Source: DAIUCA01 sp964613675 (lineage in GTDB: Bacteria > Pseudomonadota > Gammaproteobacteria > Competibacterales > Competibacteraceae). From it: a stretch of DNA of 5,921 nucleotides. Position 1 is the stretch's first letter. Each line of letters opens with the position of its first letter. Both the position numbers and the translations under genes were made by a program. Where the stretch lies: the NCBI GenBank assembly GCA_964613675.1, contig CAZTIH010000144.1:1-5921 (forward strand), given 5' to 3'. The notes under the pieces are model-generated. The model was not told the DNA's origin, did not search any database, and worked only from the letters and a program-made list of their open reading frames with translations. Of this stretch, positions 1 to 5,921 are shown piece after piece.

Positions 1-1
1 C

Positions 2-658
2 ATTTTGGAACCGGGGTTGAGCATTGCGTTTACCCAAGCCCGTATGTTGAGTCCCGATGGACGCTGTAAAACCTTTTCAAATCAAGCAGATGGTTACGGT
101 CGCGGCGAGGGCTGTGGCGTGGTGGTAGTGAAGCGGTTGCGGGATGCCTTAGAGCATCACGACCGCATTTACGGCCTCATTCGGGGCAGTGCGGTGAATC
201 AAGATGGGGCCAGTGGTGGATTTACCGTGCCCAGTGGCCCTGCACAAACTGCGGTGATTCGTCAAGCCCTCGCCCATGCCGGTGCGTTGCCCGAGCAGAT
301 CGACTACTTAGAAGCTCATGGGACCGGCACCGCGTTAGGCGATCCCATCGAGATGGCCGCAGCCCAAGCGGCATTGGGTCACGCCGATCGCATTCTGAAA
401 GTGGGGGCGGTTAAAACGCAGATCAACCACTTGGAATCGGCGGCGGGCATTGCAGGATTTATCAAATTGATGCTGGCGCTCCATCACGAACAGTTGCCCG
501 GTATGCGGTTAACTGCCCCGCCAAACGAAAAAATATCCCTAGAAAACATCGAGTTAGTCACAAGTACACGGGCTTGGCCCCGAGACGAACGGCGTCGATT
601 GGCCGGGGTAAGTAGTTTCGGGTTTACCGGCACAAACGCCCATGTGATTGTGGAAGAA
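2..658 (+). other. Ketosynthase domain, C-terminal half (left-truncated by the window)
   Basis: This domain catalyses decarboxylative Claisen condensation. Visible motifs are RGEGCG (residues 33-38), VNQDGAS (64-70), EAHGTGT with catalytic H105, and the second catalytic His, H142, in KTQINHLESAAG. The domain closes with SSFGFTGTNAHVI (203-215). The active-site Cys region is outside the window, so activity cannot be fully judged. The residue before H142 is Asn where Gly is usual (K[ST]NIGHLE). About half of a normal KS of some 420 residues is present. Confidence 0.95.
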
Positions 659-3600
659 GCCCCACCGTTGGAATCTCGGGGTGCGTTGGCTCCGCGTCCT
701 GTGCTGATTTTGCCGTTTTCCGCAAAGACCAAACCCGCAATCGAACAATTGACAGCAGCTTATACGGCGCTGTTATCGCGAGAATCGGGTGAAAAAGTGG
801 CCTATTCAGCAGCCGTCACGCGAGATCATTACCCACAATTTCGGCGGTTTGCATTAGGGGAACACGAGAACGAATTAGCCCAACATTTAGGGCAACCGCA
901 TTTTGAACAATCGCCCATTCACAAGACTGCGTTTGTGTTCACAGGACAGGGTTCTCAATATCCTGGCATGGGCGAAATGTTGTATCGCCATGAATCGGTT
1001 TTTCGCAATGAAATCAATGCCCTAAACGAGGCATTTTTACCCTATTTGCAACGGGATTTGCGCGAAGTGATGTGGGGTACGCAAACGGATCACTTGAATG
1101 AAACGCAGTTTACACAAGCCGCCCTATTCGCTTTTGAAAGTGCCCTGGCCAAATTGTGGATGCACTGGGGAATTATTCCCGATGTCATCGCCGGCCATAG
1201 CATTGGAGAGTTGAGCGCTGCCTACATTGCGGGGGTCTTCGATCAAGCGGATGCCGTGAAACTCGTGGCTTATCGAGGCGATTTAATGCAGAACGCCCCC
1301 GAAAAAGGAGCGATGGCCGTCGTAAAAACCCAAGAAAATCAATTAGTTGAATGGCTAAAAGACTTTCCGCGCTTGGTAATTGCTGCCATCAATAGCGATG
1401 AACAATGCACGGTATCGGGACCCCAGGAAAAGATTGAAGAGTTTTGTTTTGATGCGGAGCAACGGGGAATTTGGGCGTCCAAATTAACGGTTTCACATGC
1501 ATTTCATTCGCCCTTAATGGCCTCTGCCGCCACGCTATTTACGAAAATTGCAGAAACTGTGAATTACCGCTTTCCCAATCTCCCAATCATTAGCAGTGTG
1601 ACGGGTAAATCGGTACACGGAGAATTAACCCATTACGCTTATTGGGCAGATCAAATTCAGCAGCCCGTTTTGTGGGGCAACGTCGTCAACCGACTCAATG
1701 CGGACGCCATCATCGAAATCGGGCCTCAACCCGTTCTGATCGGTCTATTGCGCGAAGAGAACCGCAACAAAACCTTGACTTTACCGAGTTTGCGCAAAAA
1801 TCAAGCGCCTTACCGCGTTCTCCTAGAATCGTTGGGTCGTTATTACGCTGCGGGCGGCACGGTCGATTGGGCGCATTTTTACGAATATCACTTCAGCGAA
1901 GTCGTCGATTTGCCCCTCTATCCCTTTGATTTACAAACCTATCGACAGGAGACGCTGCCCTCATCACATCCCAGCGAACCTCGTTTACTGGGCGAGCGCG
2001 TAAAAGGCCCTTATATCGCTTGGATCACCCAGATTAGTCCTACTTCGCCCGCTTATTTGGGCGATCATCTAATTGAGAACTCGGTACGCTTTCCCGCAAC
2101 GGGGTATGCCGATTTGGCCTTACAAGCTGCAATTGAGTTGCAGAAAACGACGGTGGCGAATCTCACGATTTTGCGCCCGTTAATTCTGCAAGAGCCTGTA
2201 GATTTATTTACCGAAGCCCATCCCCAGGACGACGGATTTCGGTTAACCATTCATGCGCGAATCGATGAAACCTGGACCCCCGTAGCTACCGCTCAACTGA
2301 TTGAAAGTAAAGCAGAATCCCCCACCTATTTGCGCACCGGGGAGCCCCTAGATCTTGGGCACTTTTATGCCGACTTACACGCACGAGGATTTCAGTACGG
2401 TTCGCAATTTTGCACATTGCAGAAACTGTCGCGCTCCGAAAATCTCATCATGGGAAAGGTGGCGTTGAAGCCGAATACGTCGATGTCCAGTGAGCGATTT
2501 CATCCCGCCCTGTTGGATGGCGCGATGCAAGCCGTGGCAGCGGCGTTGGATTCGACAGAACGCTACTTACCGGTGCAGATGAAGACTTGGCAGGTCTTTC
2601 AGCCCCGATGCGTAAGGGCCCTATTTGCTTTACAAATCAAGGTTGAAAAGAATTTTGTCTTAGTAAACATTGACTTATTTGATGATCAAAAAAATCTAGT
2701 TGCCCAGCTAAGAGGGTTAAAGTTGCAGGCGATGGCGGTCGCTTCGCTGCCGTTGTTTCGTCCGCATTGGATTTCGCTTCCCCCGCCGACATCTGATCCC
2801 ACTTCGCTTCACCGCATCATCGTCGTCAGTGCCGAAAATCAGATCGAAAACTGTCGCAAGGTAATGCAAGAATTATCTACAGACATCAAGCATTTACCGT
2901 TGAGCTACTTTGAGACTTCAGACACTCTGTTGCCCGAAGCTGACCGCTGCGTTTTTCTCGCAGATCCCCAATACGATGCGGCCCAACTTGCGAAATATCT
3001 GTTGCATCTGCATCGCGCTTTATTGCGTCACCCGATCCCGTTAATGGTGGTGACGCACAACGCACAATGTGTGAACGGATTGGAGCAGGTGAATGCTGTT
3101 CAGAGCAGTTTATGGGGGATGACGCGGGTAATTGCCGTGGAAAATCCGGAGTTATCGCCCCGTTTGGTCGATCTCGACGACGATTGGTCACCGCTGGCGC
3201 TAGAGTTATCTGTCATTTTTGAAGAAGACCAAGTAGCGTGGCGCGATGGTCAGCGTTTTGGTCTCCGACTAAAGGAGACCCCCCCATCGACTCAACCTAC
3301 CCAACTCGCTTTGCAGACCTTGGGGCAACTCGATTCTCTCTATTGGAAAGAAATAACCCTGCCTACGCCACAAACCGATGAGGTCGTCGTAAAGATCCAT
3401 GCCAGCGGTTTGAATTTCCGCGATGCCCTTCATGCACTGGATCTCGTCCACACCCATTCTTCAAGTGAAAATCTACTTTTTGGCTTTGAATGTGCGGGAG
3501 AAATCGTCGCGAAAGGGGACGCAGTGACGGACTGGGAAATAGGCGATCGCGTGGTTACCGCGCTCGGGCAAGGTTGTCTTGCTGATTTCGTGACATTAAA

Positions 3601-5440
3601 ACCCCAACAGTTAGCCCAGTGGCCGGAGAAATTGCCTGCCCACGAAGCCGCGACTAGCGCCCTTGCCTACCTCACGGCAGCCTATGCTTTCAACGAACAG
3701 TGCGCCGATTTACGCCCCAAGGAACGGGTGTTAATTCATGCGGCGGCGGGAGGCGTGGGACTGGCGGCCGTAGCGTTTGCCCAAATGAAAGGGGCTGAAG
3801 TCATCGCAACGGCTAGCCCATCAAAATGGCCCTTACTTCAATCACTTGGCGTGAAATATCTCGCCAATTCCCGCGATAACCGCTTTGCCGATCAGCTTCG
3901 TCAACAAGGCGTACAGAGCGTGGATGTGGTGCTCAACAGTTTGAGTGGTGAAGGTTTTATCGAAGCCAGTTTGTCATTGTTAAAAAAGGACGGTAGATTT
4001 GTCGAAATTGGTAAACGAGGGATCTGGTCTTCTGAAACGATGTCGCGCACGCGTTCAGACGTTCGCTATTTTCCCTTTGATTTGGGCGAAAAACTGGCCG
4101 ATGAAGCCCCTTTGTTGCGCCACTTACTCGAAGTGTGTTTGGAACGACTGGCTTCGGGAAAACTACGCAAATTGCCCGTACACATTATCCCTCGCACAAA
4201 AATTTCCCAAGGTTTTCAACAGCTTGCTCGTGGCAAGGTCATCGGTAAACTCGCTGTCATGCCTCCCACAGACGCACTCCCCATTTCGCCCCAAAAAACC
4301 TATGTCATCGTCGGCGGCTTGGGCGGCTTGGGCTTGATGTTGCTCGAATATTTTGTGAAACGTGGGGCCACGCGCTTGGTAGTCGCTACGGTATCCGCCC
4401 CTGATGATGCGAGTACGAATCGTCTTAACGCCTTGCGCAAGCGAGCCACTGTCGAAATTGCGTTGGGCGATCTTTCGGAGAAATCCAATGTCGAGGCGTT
4501 GTTGGCTCTAGCGCGTCAAGATCCCGAACATCCCTTGGCGGGTCTCGTTCATGCGGCGGGACGGCTGGATGATGGGGTAATGACCAGTCAAACCTCTGCG
4601 CGGTTGTACGCCACTTTTCGCCCTAAAGTGCAAGCCACTCAGTTACTTATCAATGCATTGCGCAAAACCCCATTGGATTTTTTATTATTTTACAGCTCTT
4701 CAGCGGGCATCCTCGGCGCCCCCGGTCAAGGGCCTTATGCAGCAGCGAATGCGTTTCTCGATGGATTAGCCGCGAACTTACGCCATCAGGGCTACCCCGC
4801 CTTAACCCTGGATTGGGGACCGTGGGCAACGGCGGGAATGTTTGCGCGATTGAGCGAACGGGATCAGCAACGCATCAGTGATTGGGGATGGTCGCCGATT
4901 ACCATGCCGCAAGCCGAAGCATTATTCGATAATTTACGAACCGATGAAGGACAACTGAGCGTGTTACCCGTCAACTGGGAACGCTTTATTGCGCAATATC
5001 CTACCCATCACCTGCCCGCTTTATTGCGCGAACAAGGGCCTCATACCATTGAGGCTTCTCGGAAAAAATTTGAAGAATTCATCGAATTACCGGCAGATAA
5101 ACGCTTAGACGCCGTGATTCAACATGTGCGATTGCGGACGGCACAAGTGCTGGGCCAAAGTCGGTTAGAAATGATTGGATTACGTCAACCTTTTTTTGAA
5201 GCAGGGTTCGATTCCCTTATGGCAGTGGAGTTGAAAAATCGCCTGGAAAACGACTTAGGCCAGCGATTATCGGCCACCCTGATTTTCGATCACCCCAATG
5301 TCACGGCCCTAGCCACCTATCTCGATCAACGGTTGCCCCCTCCACCCGAAATTGCGCCCGAACCTGAGCTCAGTGCTGACGATTTAACCGCTTTGTTGGC
5401 CGCTGAACTGGGCAATTTCGGTAGCGAGGAAATGCGATGA
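2..5440 (+). CDS. Type I modular polyketide synthase, fully reducing module KS-AT-DH-psiKR-ER-KR-ACP (5' partial)
   Basis: This cytoplasmic megasynthase performs one round of polyketide chain extension with full beta-carbon reduction. The frame is open through the left edge: the first codons (I-L-E-P) continue a KS core, so the TTG at 5 is not a start and the true start lies upstream. Residues are numbered with that TTG as 1; 1811 codons are visible. Domains in order: KS 1-218 (C-terminal half), AT 309-600, DH 658-908, psiKR 922-1092, ER 1099-1419, KR 1430-1661, ACP 1696-1777, tail 1778-1811. No C-methyltransferase domain is present. The gene stops at TGA 5438-5440, overlapping the next PKS gene by four bases, which indicates an operon and chain transfer to that protein. 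By family logic the module adds a saturated malonyl-derived C2 unit. Whether further modules lie upstream in the same protein cannot be seen. The PKS assignment is secure; the product is unknown. Confidence 0.97.
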   Translation: MLEPGLSIAFTQARMLSPDGRCKTFSNQADGYGRGEGCGVVVVKRLRDALEHHDRIYGLIRGSAVNQDGASGGFTVPSGPAQTAVIRQALAHAGALPEQIDYLEAHGTGTALGDPIEMAAAQAALGHADRILKVGAVKTQINHLESAAGIAGFIKLMLALHHEQLPGMRLTAPPNEKISLENIELVTSTRAWPRDERRRLAGVSSFGFTGTNAHVIVEEAPPLESRGALAPRPVLILPFSAKTKPAIEQLTAAYTALLSRESGEKVAYSAAVTRDHYPQFRRFALGEHENELAQHLGQPHFEQSPIHKTAFVFTGQGSQYPGMGEMLYRHESVFRNEINALNEAFLPYLQRDLREVMWGTQTDHLNETQFTQAALFAFESALAKLWMHWGIIPDVIAGHSIGELSAAYIAGVFDQADAVKLVAYRGDLMQNAPEKGAMAVVKTQENQLVEWLKDFPRLVIAAINSDEQCTVSGPQEKIEEFCFDAEQRGIWASKLTVSHAFHSPLMASAATLFTKIAETVNYRFPNLPIISSVTGKSVHGELTHYAYWADQIQQPVLWGNVVNRLNADAIIEIGPQPVLIGLLREENRNKTLTLPSLRKNQAPYRVLLESLGRYYAAGGTVDWAHFYEYHFSEVVDLPLYPFDLQTYRQETLPSSHPSEPRLLGERVKGPYIAWITQISPTSPAYLGDHLIENSVRFPATGYADLALQAAIELQKTTVANLTILRPLILQEPVDLFTEAHPQDDGFRLTIHARIDETWTPVATAQLIESKAESPTYLRTGEPLDLGHFYADLHARGFQYGSQFCTLQKLSRSENLIMGKVALKPNTSMSSERFHPALLDGAMQAVAAALDSTERYLPVQMKTWQVFQPRCVRALFALQIKVEKNFVLVNIDLFDDQKNLVAQLRGLKLQAMAVASLPLFRPHWISLPPPTSDPTSLHRIIVVSAENQIENCRKVMQELSTDIKHLPLSYFETSDTLLPEADRCVFLADPQYDAAQLAKYLLHLHRALLRHPIPLMVVTHNAQCVNGLEQVNAVQSSLWGMTRVIAVENPELSPRLVDLDDDWSPLALELSVIFEEDQVAWRDGQRFGLRLKETPPSTQPTQLALQTLGQLDSLYWKEITLPTPQTDEVVVKIHASGLNFRDALHALDLVHTHSSSENLLFGFECAGEIVAKGDAVTDWEIGDRVVTALGQGCLADFVTLKPQQLAQWPEKLPAHEAATSALAYLTAAYAFNEQCADLRPKERVLIHAAAGGVGLAAVAFAQMKGAEVIATASPSKWPLLQSLGVKYLANSRDNRFADQLRQQGVQSVDVVLNSLSGEGFIEASLSLLKKDGRFVEIGKRGIWSSETMSRTRSDVRYFPFDLGEKLADEAPLLRHLLEVCLERLASGKLRKLPVHIIPRTKISQGFQQLARGKVIGKLAVMPPTDALPISPQKTYVIVGGLGGLGLMLLEYFVKRGATRLVVATVSAPDDASTNRLNALRKRATVEIALGDLSEKSNVEALLALARQDPEHPLAGLVHAAGRLDDGVMTSQTSARLYATFRPKVQATQLLINALRKTPLDFLLFYSSSAGILGAPGQGPYAAANAFLDGLAANLRHQGYPALTLDWGPWATAGMFARLSERDQQRISDWGWSPITMPQAEALFDNLRTDEGQLSVLPVNWERFIAQYPTHHLPALLREQGPHTIEASRKKFEEFIELPADKRLDAVIQHVRLRTAQVLGQSRLEMIGLRQPFFEAGFDSLMAVELKNRLENDLGQRLSATLIFDHPNVTALATYLDQRLPPPPEIAPEPELSADDLTALLAAELGNFGSEEMR
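929..1804 (+). other. Acyltransferase domain, predicted malonyl-CoA specific
   Basis: This domain loads the extender unit onto the ACP. It begins at FVFTGQGSQYPGMG (residues 310-323). The nucleophile is S399 in GHSIGEL (397-403), and the catalytic His is H501 in HAFH (498-501). In characterised modular PKSs, HAFH together with a small hydrophobic residue after the GHS Ser marks malonyl-CoA, while YASH and GHSQG mark methylmalonyl-CoA; both markers here agree on malonyl. The domain ends near IEIGPQPVL (570-578), where the common form has GPHP. A KS-AT linker (about 219-308) precedes it. A post-AT linker with LPLYPFDLQTYR (636-647) follows. Confidence 0.93.
1976..2728 (+). other. Dehydratase domain (double hotdog) with atypical motifs
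   Basis: This domain removes water from the beta-hydroxyacyl-ACP. The catalytic His is H688 in GDHLIENSVRFP (686-697), which fits HxxxNxxxxP instead of the usual HxxxGxxxxP. The catalytic Asp is D838 in HPALLDGAMQ (833-842), matching DxxxQ. The segment normally written GxxYGPxF reads GFQYGSQF (795-802), with Ser at the Pro position. Both catalytic residues are present, so activity is likely, but the flanking substitutions make it less certain than for the other domains. Confidence 0.85.
2768..3280 (+). other. psiKR structural subdomain between DH and ER
   Basis: This stretch of about 170 residues lies where reducing modules with an ER carry the non-catalytic structural half of the KR. The recognisable part is QSSLWGMTRVIAVENPEL (residues 1033-1050) followed by RLVDLDDD, matching the conserved ALWGxxRVxxxExPEL...LVDLD pattern of that subdomain. 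It has no nucleotide-binding glycine loop and no methyltransferase SAM motif. Its role, from family structure, is to brace the catalytic KR after the ER insertion. Confidence 0.8.
3299..4261 (+). other. Enoylreductase domain (MDR superfamily, NADPH dependent)
   Basis: This domain reduces the enoyl-ACP double bond to give a saturated chain. The substrate-side motif LNFRD is at residues 1136-1140. The cofactor loop is HAAAGGVGLAA (1245-1255). K1274 in SPSKWPLLQSLG and D1307 in VDVVLNSLSG align with the Lys/Asp pair proposed as proton donors in related PKS ERs. The Tyr linked to 2S-methyl products is absent after LNFRD (the stretch reads ALDLV), but this has no stereochemical consequence for a malonyl extender. 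All core motifs are intact, so it is predicted active. Confidence 0.93.
4292..4987 (+). other. Ketoreductase domain, B-type signature, unusual cofactor loop
   Basis: This domain reduces the beta-ketoacyl-ACP. The Rossmann glycine loop is GGLGGLG (1437-1443), preceded by Val where Thr is usual. The catalytic set is K1541 (FRPKVQ), S1565 (YSSSAG), Y1578 and N1582 (YAAAN). LDD at 1521-1523 and the absence of the A-type Trp (L1570 instead) give a B-type call; the hydroxyl configuration is only an intermediate because DH and ER follow. After the second beta strand the sequence is LVVATVSAPDD (1458-1468), without the Arg usually seen in the S-R-R/G-R-S motif. DWGPW (about 1604-1608) marks the C-terminal part. 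Confidence 0.92.
5090..5335 (+). other. Acyl carrier protein domain
   Basis: This domain carries the growing chain on a phosphopantetheine arm. The attachment residue is S1737 in FFEAGFDSLMAVEL (1730-1743), a clear match to the FxxxGxDSLxAVEL family pattern. The helix-4 region DHPNVTALATYL (1762-1773) completes a normal domain of about 80 residues. A single ACP is present at the end of the module. Confidence 0.96.
5336..5437 (+). other. Putative C-terminal docking tail
   Basis: After the ACP come a Pro/Glu-rich linker (residues 1778-1788) and one predicted amphipathic acidic helix, LSADDLTALLAAEL (1789-1802), then a short end. The placement and acidity suit docking to the basic coiled coil at the start of the next protein. 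At 34 residues it is too short to hold the dimerisation helices plus docking helix of the classic actinobacterial (class 1) C-terminal docking domain. The function is inferred from position. Confidence 0.6.
5426..5431 (+). promoter_or_regulatory. Shine-Dalgarno site of the second PKS gene
   Basis: GAGGAA lies 5 bases upstream of the ATG at 5437, inside the last codons of the first gene. It decides in favour of 5437 over the in-frame ATG at 5464, which has no comparable site at that spacing. With the ATGA overlap it suggests translational coupling. Confidence 0.75.
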
Positions 5441-5541
5441 GTCAGCCCGATGCAAAGCAGGTCATGCAGTCGGCACTTAAAGAAATTCAACGGCTTAAAG
5501 CAGAAAATCAGCAACTTAAACAGCAAGAACGTCAGCGAAAC
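5437..5541 (+). other. N-terminal coiled-coil docking domain of the second PKS
   Basis: Residues 1-35 precede the KS. M10, A13, I17, L20, N24, L27 and E31 fall at alternating 3/4 spacing, giving a heptad a/d register with an Asn in the core, a feature of parallel dimeric coiled coils. The segment IQRLKAENQQLKQQERQR is rich in Lys, Arg and Gln. PKS proteins often begin with such a short homodimeric coiled coil that receives the tail of the upstream partner. Its net basic character complements the acidic tail of the first protein. Confidence 0.75.
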
Positions 5542-5921
5542 GAGCCTATTGCCCTCATCGGCATGGCGGCCCGTCTGCCCGGAGGCCGTTCGTTGTCGTC
5601 ATTTTGGGAATTTTTGTGTCGTGGTGACGACGCGCTCATCCCCACCCCGCGCAGTCGCTTCGATGCCCAAGCGCTGTTCGATCCTGACCCCGACGCGCCT
5701 GGTAAGCTCTATGCCCCGAAAGCTCACTATCTCTCTGATCCCCCTGAAGATTTTGATGCAGCATTCTTTCGCATGACTCCCAAAGAAGCCCAAGTACTCG
5801 ATCCCCAACAGCGTTTGTTGCTCGAACTCGCCCATGAAGCCCTAGAAGATGCCCAATTGCCCCTCGACACCCTGTATCAACAACGAGGTGGCGTGTTTGC
5901 GGGATTGTGCATCGGTGATTT
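5437..5921 (+). CDS. Type I modular polyketide synthase, N-terminal docking segment and start of KS (3' partial)
   Basis: This is the next protein of the assembly line; 161 codons are visible and the frame is open at the right edge. The start ATG at 5437 overlaps the TGA of the upstream gene (ATGA) and has a good ribosome binding site. Residues 1-35 form a charged, probably coiled-coil docking segment. The KS opens with EPIALIGMAARLPGG (36-50) and continues through FWEFLCRGDDAL (56-67), FFRMTPKEAQVLDPQQR (110-126) and GGVFAGLCIGD (151-161), all in the usual KS order and spacing. The active-site Cys would lie just beyond the window. By position it accepts the chain from the upstream ACP. The number and type of its modules are unknown. 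A 108-codon open frame at 5450-5776 in another frame is a shadow of this gene. Confidence 0.95.
   Translation, partial: MSQPDAKQVMQSALKEIQRLKAENQQLKQQERQRNEPIALIGMAARLPGGRSLSSFWEFLCRGDDALIPTPRSRFDAQALFDPDPDAPGKLYAPKAHYLSDPPEDFDAAFFRMTPKEAQVLDPQQRLLLELAHEALEDAQLPLDTLYQQRGGVFAGLCIGD

Noticed and set aside
5..7. TTG as the start codon of the first gene
   Set aside because: The frame continues upstream through the window edge and the sequence here is already mid-KS, so this Leu is internal.
2886..3191. Open frames on the reverse strand, the longest about 100 codons, here and elsewhere
   Set aside because: They lie wholly opposite conserved PKS domains and encode low-information, Arg/Ser/Pro-rich sequence with no recognisable motif; they are shadows.
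2768..3280. Possible C-methyltransferase domain between DH and ER
   Set aside because: The stretch is too short, lacks a SAM-binding glycine motif, and matches the conserved LWG...RV...ENPEL pattern of the structural KR subdomain.
3982..3988. A AAA AAG heptamer in the correct frame, like a -1 programmed frameshift site
   Set aside because: It encodes the ordinary Leu-Lys-Lys of the ER LLKKDGRF motif. A -1 shift meets a stop at 3994-3996, and I see no obvious downstream pseudoknot or stem, so coincidence is likelier.
4313..4336. Tandem 9-base repeat GGCGGCTTG (two copies plus a partial)
   Set aside because: It encodes the glycine-rich cofactor loop GGLGGLG of the KR; the repeat follows from protein constraint and uniform codon choice.
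5191..5197. Run of seven T, a possible slippage or sequencing-error site in the ACP
   Set aside because: The frame reads correctly through it as PFFEAGFDSL, the standard ACP motif, so there is no sign of an indel.
5464..5466. Alternative ATG start of the second gene
   Set aside because: It lacks a good ribosome binding site and would remove part of the docking coiled coil; the ATG at 5437 has both.

Overview
The window lies inside a modular type I polyketide synthase (PKS) locus, read entirely on the + strand. It holds two consecutive PKS genes. The first is open at the left edge and ends at 5440. The second starts at 5437 and runs off the right edge. Coding sequence covers every base, so there is no intergenic space, RNA gene, mobile element or CRISPR array. 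The only regulatory element I can support is the ribosome binding site of the second gene.

Gene 1 (2-5440) supplies one nearly complete, fully reducing extension module in the order KS(partial)-AT-DH-psiKR-ER-KR-ACP, followed by a short acidic C-terminal tail. The N-terminal half of the KS, including its active-site Cys, lies upstream of the window. Motifs predict malonyl-CoA as extender (HAFH in the AT). All three beta-processing domains keep their main catalytic residues, so the module should add an unbranched, saturated two-carbon unit. Several motifs depart from consensus (KS, DH and the KR cofactor loop), and these are the main points for a second look.

Gene 2 (5437-5921+) overlaps gene 1 by four bases (ATGA). 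It begins with a basic coiled-coil segment typical of an N-terminal PKS docking domain and then enters a new KS. The two genes are therefore very probably co-transcribed and translationally coupled. The acyl chain on the ACP of gene 1 would be handed to the KS of gene 2. The final product cannot be inferred from one module.

The organism is a bacterium of intermediate base composition (roughly half G+C by eye). Codon use is mixed, with many TTG/TTA leucines. One copy of GCGATCGC, the HIP1 palindrome over-represented in many cyanobacteria, and the general look of the KS sequence fit a cyanobacterium. A single copy is weak evidence, and a proteobacterial source is not excluded. I see a conventional PKS assembly-line fragment with some unusual residues, not a new class of system.
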